Shown: piece by piece, positions 1 to 12,100 of the stretch
Layout: each line of letters opens with the position of its first letter
Position numbering within the stretch: position 1 is the first letter of the stretch
Assembly: GCA_937892155.1 (NCBI GenBank)
Contig: CALAUG010000048.1
Span: 6,419-70,418 of the forward strand
From: an uncultured Bacteroidales bacterium
Lineage (GTDB): Bacteria > Bacteroidota > Bacteroidia > Bacteroidales > UBA1715
Direction of reading: 5' to 3'
Length of the DNA stretch: 64,000 bases
Program-made: the position numbers and the translations under genes
Notes under the pieces: generated by a model
Databases searched by the model: none
What the model saw: only the letters and a program-made list of their open reading frames with translations
Told to the model about the DNA's origin: nothing

Positions 1-1678
1 ACTCGCCCCGTGACATAGGAGCAGCACCGGTAAAACAAACTTTTCCCTTGCGGTTTGACGTATCGGGAATAATTTTAGTGGTAACGTCTTCAAACACGAA
101 ATAGCGACGGAGTTCTTCAATCTCGTCACGGCAATTTTTCATAAACGACACGAATGCGTTGGCTGTTGTGTCAGCAAAGCCATCTATTGCGAGCAAATCT
201 TCCACAGTAAGTGCCACCAGCTCGTCAAGCGACTTGTTGCCAATCTGATTTATTTTTTTCTCATCGAACTGTTTCAAATCAAATGTGGCAAGGAACTGCG
301 ATGCAGAAATTGGACGCGCCATAACATCCTTCATCTGTGTATGAATCTTTTCGCCATTGATTCCACCAGCGAACTCATTCAGTTTTTCTATCTGATTGTC
401 GGCACACATCGCAAGGAAATCGGCAATAGAAACTGCATCATCCTCGAGATTCTGCACAAAAGAATCGCCTGCGCCCTTAATACCAAACACTTTAAACATT
501 CTCTTGAAACGGTGTCCGACCTTACGTGGACAATCCTCGTTTAGGCACACCGGCATACCCGACGAATTAACCTCAACCCGTCCGCCACAAACTGGACAAA
601 CATCAGGAATAGAAAATGCAAACATTTTCGGGCTGACAACATCGACAATCTGCGGAATAATCATTCCTGCCTTGGTAATATGGACATCGGCACCTTCGTA
701 GATTCCCAACTCATTCATCACGTTGACGTTCGCCAAAGTTGCGTGTTCAACTGTTGTACCATACAATTCAACGGGTTCAACATCGACGACAGGACTAAAA
801 ATAGAACCAGCCAACTGCCAACGGATTTTCACAACCTTAGTCAACGCCACTTCGTGTTCCGGTTTTACCGCCACGTTGTTCAACGGCGTATGTCGCGCCA
901 AATCGGATTTACTGACGATATTCTGTTTCAACACAATACCATCGCGTGGATATTCATTGTCCTCCGTTATTTTATTTCGCCACTCCAAAACAGTGTCGTA
1001 ATCGGGATTTGGTAAATACTTCGGAACCGTAAAGCCCTGACTTTTCAAAAAATCCAATTTGTATATTTCCTGTGCATCCAATTTGTTTTCATTGTCGAAC
1101 AAATCGTACGCAATGAAATTCAACTTGTCGCATCCCTTCCCATCAAGACGTTTTACGATGCCGGCGCAAGCGTTTCGCGGATTTTTCATATCGGAAAAAT
1201 ACTTCTCGAACGAAGATTTAAACATCACCATTTCGCCACGTACGTAACCAGAAAATGTTCCAACTGAATGAACGACATCAGGTATTTTGGAGACATTTGC
1301 CGTTATGTCGTCACCATATTCGGAATCACCACGCGAAAGAGCGCGTATTAATTGTCCGTTGCGATATTCTAGGCAGGCACCTGCTCCATCTATTTTTTCC
1401 TCAAGCACCAGATTTGTATGCTCGTGACTACCCCACCATTTATCGAAATCGGCAACAGTCATACACTTTGTAAGCGTACCCATTGTGATTGGAAGTTTGT
1501 ATTTTTTTGTCACTCCTTTCAAATCACTTCCAATCACTCCGTTTTTCAGCAAAATTGAATCAGGCTGCGTTGCCTTCAATTGCTCTATTAACGAATCATA
1601 TTCATAATCAGAAACCAATTCCTGACCATTGTAATATGCGTCGGCCAATTTCTGAATTTTTAGTTCTAAATCTGTCAT
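1..1678 (-). CDS. ligA: NAD-dependent DNA ligase, divergent, C-terminus cut by window edge
   Basis: Seals nicks in duplex DNA using NAD+ in replication and repair. About 559 residues are visible from the ATG at 1678; the protein runs off the left edge inside its BRCT domain (last residues VCFTGAAPMSRGE, a typical BRCT start). Seen in order: an NAD-binding Ia-like region (YYNGQELVSDYEYDSL, residues 15-30), the adenylation motif EEKIDG with Lys95 as predicted nucleophile, DGIVLK, an OB-fold region (TVEHATLANVN), a four-Cys zinc finger (CPVC then CLNEDCP), helix-hairpin-helix segments and BRCT. The order is standard. However, the N-terminal part is short, the usual SLxNAF-like stretch reads MGTLTKCM, and the sequence differs a lot from ordinary Bacteroidetes LigA of about 670 residues. 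It may be a second or phage-type copy rather than the housekeeping enzyme. Family assignment is firm; housekeeping status is not. Confidence 0.88.
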   Translation of the reverse strand, partial: MTDLELKIQKLADAYYNGQELVSDYEYDSLIEQLKATQPDSILLKNGVIGSDLKGVTKKYKLPITMGTLTKCMTVADFDKWWGSHEHTNLVLEEKIDGAGACLEYRNGQLIRALSRGDSEYGDDITANVSKIPDVVHSVGTFSGYVRGEMVMFKSSFEKYFSDMKNPRNACAGIVKRLDGKGCDKLNFIAYDLFDNENKLDAQEIYKLDFLKSQGFTVPKYLPNPDYDTVLEWRNKITEDNEYPRDGIVLKQNIVSKSDLARHTPLNNVAVKPEHEVALTKVVKIRWQLAGSIFSPVVDVEPVELYGTTVEHATLANVNVMNELGIYEGADVHITKAGMIIPQIVDVVSPKMFAFSIPDVCPVCGGRVEVNSSGMPVCLNEDCPRKVGHRFKRMFKVFGIKGAGDSFVQNLEDDAVSIADFLAMCADNQIEKLNEFAGGINGEKIHTQMKDVMARPISASQFLATFDLKQFDEKKINQIGNKSLDELVALTVEDLLAIDGFADTTANAFVSFMKNCRDEIEELRRYFVFEDVTTKIIPDTSNRKGKVCFTGAAPMSRGE

Positions 1679-1898
1679 ATCGTTTGTCAGTTATCAAGCG
1701 TCAGTCATCAGATGTCAGGTGGTTCCCGACTCTTGACTTCCGACTCACTCTTTGTTGTCATAAAAATACGAAAAAGAACAACATTCGGGGAAAGTTTGAG
1801 GAGTCAACTTTTATTCATTTTTTCAACTATCAAATCTATATTTTCCATTAACAACATTTCTAAAAAATGCGTTTCTTTGCGTAACAAATATTATTTGT

Positions 1899-2918
1899 AT
1901 GAAATCGAAGTTGGATTACATTTGGCTTGATGGCAGTAAGCCTACACAGGTATTACGTAGCAAAGTCCGCATTGCAGAAAATTTTAGTGGTAAACTTGAA
2001 GACTGTCCTTTTTGGTCGTTTGATGGTTCATCATGCCAGCAGGCAGAAGGCGACACCACGGAGTGCATTTTAAAGCCTGTGTTTATCTGCAAAAATCCAC
2101 TTCAAATCAACGGCTACATTGTAATGAATGAGGTTCTTCGTTCCGACGGCACGCCACATTCAACAAACGCACGTGCGACAATCGACGACGATGACAACGA
2201 TTTTTGGTTTGGATATGAGCAGGAATATTTTCTTATAAACTGCGACACAAATCTTCCTCTCGGGTTCCCTGCCGACGGCACTCAACCTCGTCCACAAGGT
2301 CCATACTACTGTGGCGTTGGCGCACGTACCGCATACGGCCGCGAGATTGTTGAAGAGCATCTTGATGCTTGTTTGGAAGCAGGTCTAAATATTGAAGGTA
2401 CGAATGCCGAAGTTGCCTGTGGGCAATGGGAATATCAGATTTTCGCCAAAGGAGCGAAACAAGCTGCCGACGAAATCTGGGTTGCACGATATATTATGGA
2501 CCTGATTTGTGAGAAATACAACGTCTTTGTTGAACTTCACCCGAAGCCACTTGGCAAAGATGCAGATTGGAACGGTTCGGGAATGCACGCCAATTTCTCT
2601 AACAGCGTTATGAGAACCTGTGGCGACAAAAAAGTTTTCGATGAAATTTGTGCAGAATTCGGCAAACACGTAAAAGAACACATGGACGTATATGGTGCAT
2701 ACAATGACCTACGTCTTACTGGGAAACACGAAACAGCATCCATACACGATTTTACGTGGGGAGTCGGTACACGCGGCACATCACTCCGTATTCCAGTAAA
2801 CACAGTTTCTGCTGGTTGGAAAGGACGTATAGAAGACCGTCGTCCTGCTTCGAACGGAGATCCATATAAAATTGGAGCGCGCATTGTAAAAACCGTCAAA
2901 GCTTCAGGACATTATTGA
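1899..2918 (+). CDS. Type II (eukaryote-like) glutamine synthetase
   Basis: Makes glutamine from glutamate, ammonia and ATP in the cytoplasm. The 339 residues fit GSII (about 340-370), not the 450-residue GSI or 700-residue GSIII. Seen: beta-grasp motif FWSFDGSSCQQAEG (38-51), the metal and glutamate ligand motif GYEQEY (105-110), EVACGQWEYQ (171-180), the ATP-region NGSGMHANFS (225-234) and the Arg-containing RIEDRRPASNGDPY near the C-terminus. The ATG at 1899 leaves a complete N-terminal domain. The stop is 11 bp before the ATG of the following peptidase, so the two are probably co-transcribed by position, though no functional link is evident. Bacteroidales often carry GSIII as the main enzyme, so this GSII may be an accessory or condition-specific form (inference). 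Confidence 0.93.
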   Translation: MKSKLDYIWLDGSKPTQVLRSKVRIAENFSGKLEDCPFWSFDGSSCQQAEGDTTECILKPVFICKNPLQINGYIVMNEVLRSDGTPHSTNARATIDDDDNDFWFGYEQEYFLINCDTNLPLGFPADGTQPRPQGPYYCGVGARTAYGREIVEEHLDACLEAGLNIEGTNAEVACGQWEYQIFAKGAKQAADEIWVARYIMDLICEKYNVFVELHPKPLGKDADWNGSGMHANFSNSVMRTCGDKKVFDEICAEFGKHVKEHMDVYGAYNDLRLTGKHETASIHDFTWGVGTRGTSLRIPVNTVSAGWKGRIEDRRPASNGDPYKIGARIVKTVKASGHY

Positions 2919-2929
2919 TTGGAACGATT

Positions 2930-5821
2930 ATGAGACGTCGCTCTGCCTTACTACTCATTTTTCTGAGCTTATGCTCTATCAGTTTCGGACAATATTTTTC
3001 GTGGGGAACAGAGCAAACACGTATTCAATGGCGGCAAATACAGACAAAAAACTTTCAGGTTATTTATCCCAAAGATTTTGACTCAGTAGCACAAGAGTTC
3101 ACAAAAAAACTGGAATATGTCTATGCGTACTGCAGTAAGAGTTTGAGCCACGAGCCGAAGAAAATTTCCGTCATACTACACAACCATACCAACATAGACA
3201 ATGCCTCGGTAGCTTGGTGTCCAAGCCAAATGGACGTATACACCATTCCTGGACAACGCCAGCACGCACAAGATTTCTACGAAAATCTTGCCCTCCATGA
3301 ATTCCGTCACGTGGTGCAAACCGACAAACTCAGCCAAGGACTGACGAAGATTTTATACTTTTTATTGGGTGAACAGGCAGTCGGTGCTGTTTCAGGAGCG
3401 TACGTTCCGCAATGGTTATTTGAAGGCGATGCAGTCTGCACAGAAACTGCCTTCAGCAATAGCGGACGTGGACGACAGGCTCTCTTTTCCATGGATTTGC
3501 GGGCACAAACCTACGAGCAAGGCGTGTTTTCGTACAGCAAAGCATATTTTGGTTCGTATCGGGATTACGTTCCAAACAACTACACTATGGGCTATTTTCT
3601 ATTGGCAAACGCCCGGAAACAATATGGGCAAGGGCTTGAAGCGGCAATGCTTGACCGCGCTGGTTCGCATCCACTCAGCATAAGACCAATTAATTATGCT
3701 TCGAAGAAAAAAACAGGACTTTCGCGCCGCGATTTATACGCATCAATTTTTGAGCAACAGGCTGCCGAATGGAAACTGAAACACGACAGAGAACTGCAGA
3801 CACAATACGACACCATTTGCTTCAGCGATAAGGTGTACACAAATTACATAAATGGTTACCAACTCAACGATTCTGTCTATTTTGCAGAACGATACGGTCT
3901 TGACAAAACCTCGCAATTGATACGCATTGAAAATGGGAAAGAAAAAGTTGTTGCCAATACCTATTTCAAGCCAACGACAGAACGAATCCAATCAAATGGG
4001 AAAACGATTGTATGGGAAGAAACTCACCAGAATATCCGCTGGGAAATGAAACAAAATTCCTACATCTACATATATGACATAGAAAAGAATAAGACACATT
4101 CCATACACACGAAGAGACACATTTTTTCGCCTGCAATTTCGCCATCAAACGAACGTATTGCCGTTTCGGAAATTGACGAGCACGGGAAAAATTATCTAAC
4201 CATATACGATTATCCAGGCAAACACATCATCAAGCGGATACAGACACCAGAAAACGAGCACATCGTCACACCGTCATGGAACAAGTATGGTTCAAAAATA
4301 CTCTACGTCGCATTAGGACAACAAGGTAAACGAATTATGGAATATGATGTTCTCACAAATTCGTTTTCAGAACTGCTCCCCTATACGTACGAAGACATCA
4401 CCGCAGCACAATATTGGAATGAATATATTTTATATACTTCTTCGTATTCAGGCGTAGATAATATCTATGCACTCAACACAATGACGCAAGAGAAAAAACG
4501 TGTTACCGTTGCCGATTTTGGCAGCAGATTCCCATCGACGACCGACAGCACACTCACCTATTCAAACTACACGTCGAAAGGATACCAATTAGCAAAAATC
4601 CACTTAAATCCAGCAGCATGGCATTCTATTTCCGTAGTAAGGAAAGACACATATCCATTGGCGCAAATGTTGACGAATATGGAAGGTGGTCCTGTTGATT
4701 TCACTGCAATGCCCGACACGACATATTCGTCAAAGTATTATTCAAAAATACTCCACGCGATAAACATACATAGTTGGATGCCGTTCTGCCTCAGCTATAA
4801 TGGCAGCGGTGTAGAAGATTCCGGACTCGGTGCGCAGATTGTTTCACAAAACAAACTCGGTACAACATTTACCAACCTTGGCTACCGATACGACAGGAGG
4901 AACAGAAATCAATATTTTTTTGCAAAAGTAACCTACAAAGGACTTTTCCCAGTATTTGAAACGGAATACCAATACGGCACAAGAACTTATTACAACAAGG
5001 CGAAAACGTACACTAATGCCGATACAACGATACGAACGACCTACTCGACGCAAAATATTTTCGGTCGAGTCTATTTTCCTTTAAATTTTTCTTCAAAATC
5101 GCACATCAGACAAATCACTTTCGGCACACAGGTTGAAGGCATATTCCAACGACTTGCATCTGCGCCAGAGATGTACAAAAACAATATCTACAAAAGAATA
5201 CAAACTGCAGTTCTTTTCCACACATTTTCATTGGCGAACTGCAGAGCTACAGCAACACGGGAAATAAATCCACGATTTGGGCAGATTGTATCGTTTGGCT
5301 ACGAACATTCTCTTGAATCGTCGGTAGAGACCGACACCAAGCGAAACATATACTCTCCATATTTCTTTGCAAAAGCAGATATATTTTTCCCAGGAATAAT
5401 GCGTAGCCATAGCTTATACTTTAAGCTCGGATATGAATGGAATAAACATGTGTCAGACGACTACTATAACGTAAACCGGCAGATTGCCACTCCACGAGGT
5501 TTTCTCGACGAGAATGATATACCAACCGAAAAAGAATTGATTTCCTTACAGGCAAATTATTTCTTTCCTATATGCTATCCAGACTGGGAACTTGGCGACG
5601 TTTTATATGTAAAGCGAATCTCCTGCAACCTATTCGCCGACTATGCCATAGCACCACAAAGAGACAAGGATTACCTTTCGTATGGTGCCGAGTTTGAAAT
5701 GAATTTTTACTTATTCAATATTAGAATTCCTTTTTCATACGGATTAAGAATTTCGTCCGTACCACAAAAAGATGCTTCGTTTGCAGAATTTACCTTCAAT
5801 ATTGGATTTGATCAAATATGA
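2930..5821 (+). CDS. Secreted zinc metallopeptidase with beta-propeller and C-terminal barrel-like domain
   Basis: Function not known; it has the layout of a large exported gluzincin. I start at ATG 2930 (963 residues) rather than an upstream TTG at 2915 that overlaps the synthetase stop; the ATG gives a clean signal peptide (MRRRSALLLIFLSLCSISFG). Residues 35-230 carry a peptidase-MA-like domain with HEFRH at 123-127 and WLFEG at 162-166, matching HExxH plus a third Glu ligand. Residues about 300-560 repeat a TolB/WD40-like pattern (SPAISPSNERIAVSE, TPSWNKYGSKILYV). The last 330 residues are rich in alternating aromatic strands and end in FTFNIGFDQI, which resembles an outer-membrane beta-barrel. 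Peptidase plus propeller plus barrel in one chain suggests a cell-surface protease (inference). A hairpin follows the stop. Confidence 0.78.
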   Translation: MRRRSALLLIFLSLCSISFGQYFSWGTEQTRIQWRQIQTKNFQVIYPKDFDSVAQEFTKKLEYVYAYCSKSLSHEPKKISVILHNHTNIDNASVAWCPSQMDVYTIPGQRQHAQDFYENLALHEFRHVVQTDKLSQGLTKILYFLLGEQAVGAVSGAYVPQWLFEGDAVCTETAFSNSGRGRQALFSMDLRAQTYEQGVFSYSKAYFGSYRDYVPNNYTMGYFLLANARKQYGQGLEAAMLDRAGSHPLSIRPINYASKKKTGLSRRDLYASIFEQQAAEWKLKHDRELQTQYDTICFSDKVYTNYINGYQLNDSVYFAERYGLDKTSQLIRIENGKEKVVANTYFKPTTERIQSNGKTIVWEETHQNIRWEMKQNSYIYIYDIEKNKTHSIHTKRHIFSPAISPSNERIAVSEIDEHGKNYLTIYDYPGKHIIKRIQTPENEHIVTPSWNKYGSKILYVALGQQGKRIMEYDVLTNSFSELLPYTYEDITAAQYWNEYILYTSSYSGVDNIYALNTMTQEKKRVTVADFGSRFPSTTDSTLTYSNYTSKGYQLAKIHLNPAAWHSISVVRKDTYPLAQMLTNMEGGPVDFTAMPDTTYSSKYYSKILHAINIHSWMPFCLSYNGSGVEDSGLGAQIVSQNKLGTTFTNLGYRYDRRNRNQYFFAKVTYKGLFPVFETEYQYGTRTYYNKAKTYTNADTTIRTTYSTQNIFGRVYFPLNFSSKSHIRQITFGTQVEGIFQRLASAPEMYKNNIYKRIQTAVLFHTFSLANCRATATREINPRFGQIVSFGYEHSLESSVETDTKRNIYSPYFFAKADIFFPGIMRSHSLYFKLGYEWNKHVSDDYYNVNRQIATPRGFLDENDIPTEKELISLQANYFFPICYPDWELGDVLYVKRISCNLFADYAIAPQRDKDYLSYGAEFEMNFYLFNIRIPFSYGLRISSVPQKDASFAEFTFNIGFDQI

Positions 5822-5885
5822 CAGCTTACGCATTATTTAGAAGCCAAGCAGGGTTGTGAATTTTGTATTTCTTCTATTGATATGG

Positions 5886-5904
5886 AACTCCTAACGGAGT
5901 TTTC
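5886..5904 (+). terminator. Short hairpin after the metallopeptidase gene
   Basis: AACTCC-TAAC-GGAGTT forms a 6-bp stem with a 4-nt loop, followed by a short T-rich run (TTTC), 65 nt after the stop at 5821. It resembles the CCTAACGG palindromes at 63.1-63.4 kb, so it could also be an isolated repeat. The remaining sequence up to 6114 has no convincing gene. Confidence 0.45.
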
Positions 5905-6114
5905 TAATTCCCCAATACACAAAAAACCTCCGACTATTACAGAACACGTCTACACTTATACCTCCTTTTTTGAAAATACTCATACATTTTCTTTTTATCA
6001 AAAAATTTATGCATGTTCCAAGATTGGAATAGAAAGCTGAACCTCTTCGGAAAGTTTACCTCGTTGTGAATTAACTGAAAGTTAAAGGTTTTAACGAATA
6101 GGTAAATATATTTT

Positions 6115-9100
6115 TTATTCCATCCAAAAGAACTCCAAAGTATCAAGAGCCTCAATTATTTTTTTCAAATATTCATCATCAACAAAAGGCCACGAGAATC
6201 CTAAACGATACAACACGTTGGCTGTGAATCGATTGTCGGTATCAACCACATGTAGGTCTGGACGGTCGTTAGTGAGCAATGCAGAAACATTTTTATTCTG
6301 TTTTTCATCGGCCATCATTTTGTAAAAGTCGGCATAATATTCCTCGTCTTGCACAGGTATTACAGATAGTCCACAACTATTCACTATATTGATAAGTTTC
6401 ATTTCATCAAACGTCCAACGAGAATCAGCATTGAATGCCGTAAATTTATCATTCGTTCCAGCAAGCAAGACAACAGCCTTGGCCGTACAATCTATCGGTG
6501 AAAAATTCATCGGGTCGGTACTATGACTAATCGGACATTTTCCAATTGCAACAAAACCTCGCAATGAGTTCAAAAATGCATTTGTATGCATATTTGTCTG
6601 GAATTCTCCGTCGGAATAACGTCCCATCAAGTTTCCAACACGAATAATTTTCCCACGCATACCATTCATAATTGCCTCTATCATCAACAATTCCGCACGA
6701 TATTTCGATTGCCCATACTGATTGTTCATATCATCAACGACAAACAATTTGTCCTCGCGCATCTTCAAATTGATTTTGTATGTTTCTTCCGTATGAACGC
6801 CTGGCACCGATGTCGTTGATATTTGAATCATCTTGGCTCCCTTTGTCTGACATAGTGAAATCAAATTTTCAACACCATGAACATTGACAAATTCTATGGA
6901 ATTATCGTTTGCGTAATGTTTGACACACGCAGCACAATTTATCAACGTATCGAACTGGATATCTGCAAATAACGAGCGTAAATTACTATCAGTAATATCG
7001 CCCTCAATCAATGTAATTCGTGAACCAAACGCACTCGTAAACTCATCTTCAAAATAATAGACAAGCATTGCCTTGAGTCGAGTCAAAACATCATCGTATG
7101 ATGATTTACGCAAAATACAATAAATATGTCCCGTTTCCGTATCCAGCAATTCCTTGAGAATATGAATGCCCAAGAACCCCGTCACACCTGTTAGAACAAC
7201 ATCGCCCAATGGCTTACGTTCTACTTCGGAAGCATATTCCATAGTATTGTATTTCAAAACTCCAGCAACAATCTCATCTTGTTGAATCATATCGGCATCG
7301 TCTTGTTCGCTCGACTTTGCATTTCCCATTTTTGAATCAACATATTCTGCCAATTCCTCTGCCGTCTGATTATCAAAAATATCTTGATATTCTACTGGAA
7401 AGCCAGCAGATTTCAACTGCATGACAGCATTTGATGCAGAAAGCGATGTGCCGCCAATTTCAAAGAAATTGTCGTCAACCGAACAATCTTCAGTTTTGAG
7501 AACTGAGCGGAAAACTTCCATTATTTTTTCTTCCGAAGACTTTTTCGGTGCCCGTTTTGATTTTACCTTTTTTACTGGATGTATTTCTGGCAAAGCCTTT
7601 TTATCAAGTTTACCATTCGGTGTCATTGGCATCTTTTCAAGCTGCATTATAGCAGTAGGAACCATATAATACGTCAATTTCTTTTTCAAGAAAGCAGTCA
7701 ATTCTTCAAGAGAAATCTGCTTATTCGCAATGAAGAACCCTGCCAAGAAATCTTCGGTGCCGTTGTTGCGCACAATGACTTTTGCCTGCGTAACGCCCTC
7801 GAACTGCTGCATCACATTTTCTATTTCGTCCAATTCCACACGGAATCCACGAAGTTTCACTTGGTTATCGGCACGACCACCAAATTCCACTTCTCCATCA
7901 CGGTTGATGCGCACCAAGTCACCGCTATGATATGCCTTAATTCCTTCAATTTCAACAAATGCAGCAGAAGTTTTTTCAGGCAATTTTACATATCCACGAC
8001 CAACACAATCACCGCAAATCATCAATTCGCCTACTGCATAGCGAGGAAGCAGATTGCCGCAATCGTCCATTACATAGAATTTCGTGTTAGAACTAGGTCC
8101 ACCAATGGTTATATTTTCTGCAGACGTTAAAGTCTTAAATGCACATGCAATTGTACATTCCGTCGGTCCGTAACCATTTTGTATAATAAGGTTTGGATTC
8201 AAAGTTTTGAGTTTTGTATAAAGTGCTGGCTGGAAGGCTTCAGCTCCTAATAAAAATCCCTTCATACTTGCGACCACTTTACCAAATTCTGGAACAGACA
8301 ACAGACTCCAAGCAAACGATGGGGTCATCACAACCATGTCTATTTCATTCTTTGTAAACGCCGAGCATAATTTTCCAAAATCATGAATTTCCTCATCCGA
8401 TGCAATATACGCCTTCTTCCCATGACACAAAGCAATGAAAGATTCACAAAGCGACATATCGAACGATATAGACGAAATACAAAATATATTATTTGCAGCA
8501 TCCATAATTTGCTTGAACGGAGATGTTTGTACAAAATTCGTTAAACAATGATGCTCTATCATCACACCCTTAGGAGTACCCGTTGAACCCGAAGTATAAA
8601 TACAATATGCCAACTGATTTAGGCTGATATCAACCCGAGGTCGTGCGGTTTTACCCGTAGCAATTAAATCCTCGAGAACTAACAATTTATATGGTTTGTC
8701 ATCAGAAAATAGCTCCTTGCGTTTTTCTGCGATATCACGAGAGGTAATCACAAATTTACTGCCAGCATTACGCATACAGAAATCCAATCGGTCATCGGGA
8801 TACGATGGAAGCATTGGAAGAAATGCACCTCCCGACTTCAATATTCCGACTTCCAACACAGGTACATTTACCGTGCGTTCTATAATCATTCCAACAATAT
8901 CGTTGGCACGAACTCCCAACTGCACAAGTTCATTGGCAACGCAGTTAGCCTGTGCGTCAAGTTCAGCAAACGTGAGTGATGTTGTCAAGTCCTCTACAGC
9001 AACCTTATCTGGAGTTTTTGCGGCCCATCGTTCTATAAGATATTGTGATGGAATATTTTCAATCTGTGCATCTGTTGAATTCATTACATCAAAGTGCGTG

Positions 9101-12100
9101 TGTTCCTCAGCAGACAGCAATTGCGCCTTGTCAAGCGTTTCGCAATGCGTAAATGATTCTGAAACTTGAATGAACGCACCTGTGAAGGATTCTACAAATT
9201 CTTTGCAGAAATAGTCCATGCAATAGGTTACATCCATTTTATATATTCCATCTTTCAAAACTATTTCAAACGTCATTGGAGCCTTAACTGCATCGATTTC
9301 CAGCGGAATCATCTCGGCATATTCACCACCAATACTATCGAAATTAAAATTATCGCCTTGATACGTAAAGAAAATATCCGATTTGAGTCCAAATTTCTTA
9401 CTGATTTCGGCAAATGAGTAAATATCATTCGCCATTGAATCCATAAGTTGATTCTGTAATTTTTCAACAAATGAAACGACAGATGACCTTTCAAGAATAT
9501 CACACGATACGGGTATGGTTTTTACCAAAAAGGCAAAACTTTCAAATAATCGTGAATCATTACGTCCATTGTAAACAGTGCAATATGCAACACTCTCGTT
9601 GTGTATGAACTTGGAAAGTGTGAAACTGAACACTGCATTGAAAAATGCGTTTTGTGTGAAATTATGTTTTTGACAAAATTCCGTAATTGCGCTGGAACAT
9701 TCACCCAAAGAACAAGTGTAACGACCTACCGCAGGTGTTGTTTGTTCTGGGCATTTCGCTGGTAAACTTTCTGTATTACAACCTGTTAGGAAAGATTCGT
9801 AATATTTTTCCGAAGCAACTAATTTATCAGATGCGCGCAATTCCATTTCCTCCAAAGCAGCATCAAAACCTGTGTAACTTTCAGCTTCGAGTTCTTCGCC
9901 TGCATACGCTCTATTGATGGAATCCAAAAGAATTGCCATTGACGTACCATCGGAAACTATATGATGAACATCCATAAATAGATAGTTCCCATTTTGTGTC
10001 TTGAATATCTTTATGCGATACAACGGAGAGCCTAACAGCGTGAATGGCTGTATCAAATCCTTGCTCGTTGGTAAATCATCAACTTCCAAACATTCAACTG
10101 TAACGATTGCATCATCGTTACGAATAGCGCAAATATTTCCGTCGACATCTGCTGCAAGTGTCAATTTAATGTATGGATGTGCAGCAACAGCCTTGACTAT
10201 TGCACTTTGTAGTTTCTGAATATCAAGTTTTTCGGAAATCTTGAACAACGTAGGAATATTGTAATCCACCGAATCTTTATTCATCTGACATTCCACAAAT
10301 ACACCCATTTGGTTTTGCATAAGCGGATAACTATCTCGATTTTCGCGGACTACAGCATTTGAAGTGAACGTCTGAGCAACTGTTTGGACATTTGTACGTG
10401 ATACACCCAAAAATTTCTCCAACAACCTAATGGTGTTGTTTTCCTTCACATCGGTTATTTTCATTGGTTTTCCGAACGCTTTCGACAGTGCCAAGTTGAA
10501 TTTCAACGTACTGATTGAAGTTAGTCCTGCGTAGAACAAATTCGTATCCACGCCGAAATTATCGTGTCCAAGAATGCTAACGGCAATATTGAAAATCTTC
10601 TGTTGTGCTTCTGTTTCTGCCTTGGTGTTGTCTTGCAATCCACCACGTTTTGGTTCTGGAAGTGCACGTTTGTTCACTTTCTGATTTTGATTGTACGGAA
10701 TGGCAGGTATCTGCATTGTTGCAGCTGGGACCATATAGGCAGGTTTTTCGCTGCAAATAAAATCATTCAGTTTCTGAACATCAACCGCATCGTCACTCAC
10801 CACATAAGCAGCGAGGAATTTTCCTCCAGCAGGGTCATCAAACGCAGCAACTGTAGCGTCTTTAATGCCATCAAAACGACGGATAACTTCTTCCACTTCA
10901 GTAAGTTCAATACGGAAACCTCGAACCTTTACTTGTCCGTCGCGACGACCGATGAATTCAATTTCGCCTTGCGGCAAAAGCCTTACCACGTCGCCAGTCT
11001 TGTACATGCGGGCATATTTCGCACTTGCGTTAAAAGGGTTCTTCACAAAAACGCTTGCCGTTTTTTCGGGAAGTCCCAAATAACCGCGCCCCACTTGGGC
11101 ACCCGCAATGCACAACTCGCCCACGGCACCTACAGGAAGCAGTCTGCCGAACGAATCGCACACATACAATTTTGTATCACCGCTTGGTACACCTATTGGC
11201 TGAATTGAACTATTGTCGCACACATCGTGATGACAAATGTAGGCCATTGTTTCGCATGGTCCATAACCATTTACGAAGCGGAAATTTTTCGGCGGATTGA
11301 AAGGCACCAGTTTTTCGCCACCGACAAGAAATGCCTTCAAAGTCTTGCACTTCGTCTCGGTTGCAAACATGCGTCCAAGTTGCGTTGTCATGAATCCATG
11401 CGTAATTTCGTTAGCACAGAAGAATTCATTTAATCTATCCAAATCCAGACGAATCTCGTCAGGAACGACGTACAACGTACCACCAGCCATAGGAATCGTC
11501 ACCACGTCCATCACGCCGGCGTCAAAGCCGAAACTCGCATACGACGCAAAACGAGTGGTTTCGTCCATTTCCATAATTTTGGTGTGGTTTCTGAAAAATG
11601 CAACAAGGTTTCTATTTTCAAGTACACAACCTTTCGGTTTACCTGTCGTTCCCGAAGTGTAAATCATCGTAATGGCATCTTCTGGATTTGGCATCACGCA
11701 AGAATCGGGAGCGTCGGTCAAGCCCGCGATTTCATCCACATAAAGCACGTCGCCCTTATATGCATCCACAAGCCCAATCAAGTTCCTATCGGCAATCAAG
11801 AGCCGTGCCTTGCTATCTTGCACCATATAATTCAAGCGCTCCGATGGATACGTTGGATCCAATGGTTGAAATGCAGCACCTGCTCGAATGGCACCCCATG
11901 CAGCAATAGCCATATTATCGCTACGTGGAACTAACACAGCCACAAAATCATCTTTGCCAATATTTTTATCGTGAATATATGCAGCCACATTTTTTGTCAA
12001 TCTATCAAATTCCGCAAACGTGTATTGTTTTTCCTTGAATACAAGAGCTATTTTATTTGGATTTTTTTGCACCGCCTTCTCAAACACCTCATTCACAGTT

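Noticed and set aside
5937..6155. 72-codon minus-strand frame after the synthetase
   Set aside because: Overlaps the synthetase C-terminus in another frame and has no protein character.
7579..8130. Open plus-strand frame of 183 codons inside the peptide synthetase gene, and similar ones at 8696-9169, 10564-11208 and 11584-11934
   Set aside because: They lie antisense to intact adenylation and condensation motifs, have no promoter, and their translations look like mirror-strand sequence (Ser, Phe, His, Cys rich without domains).
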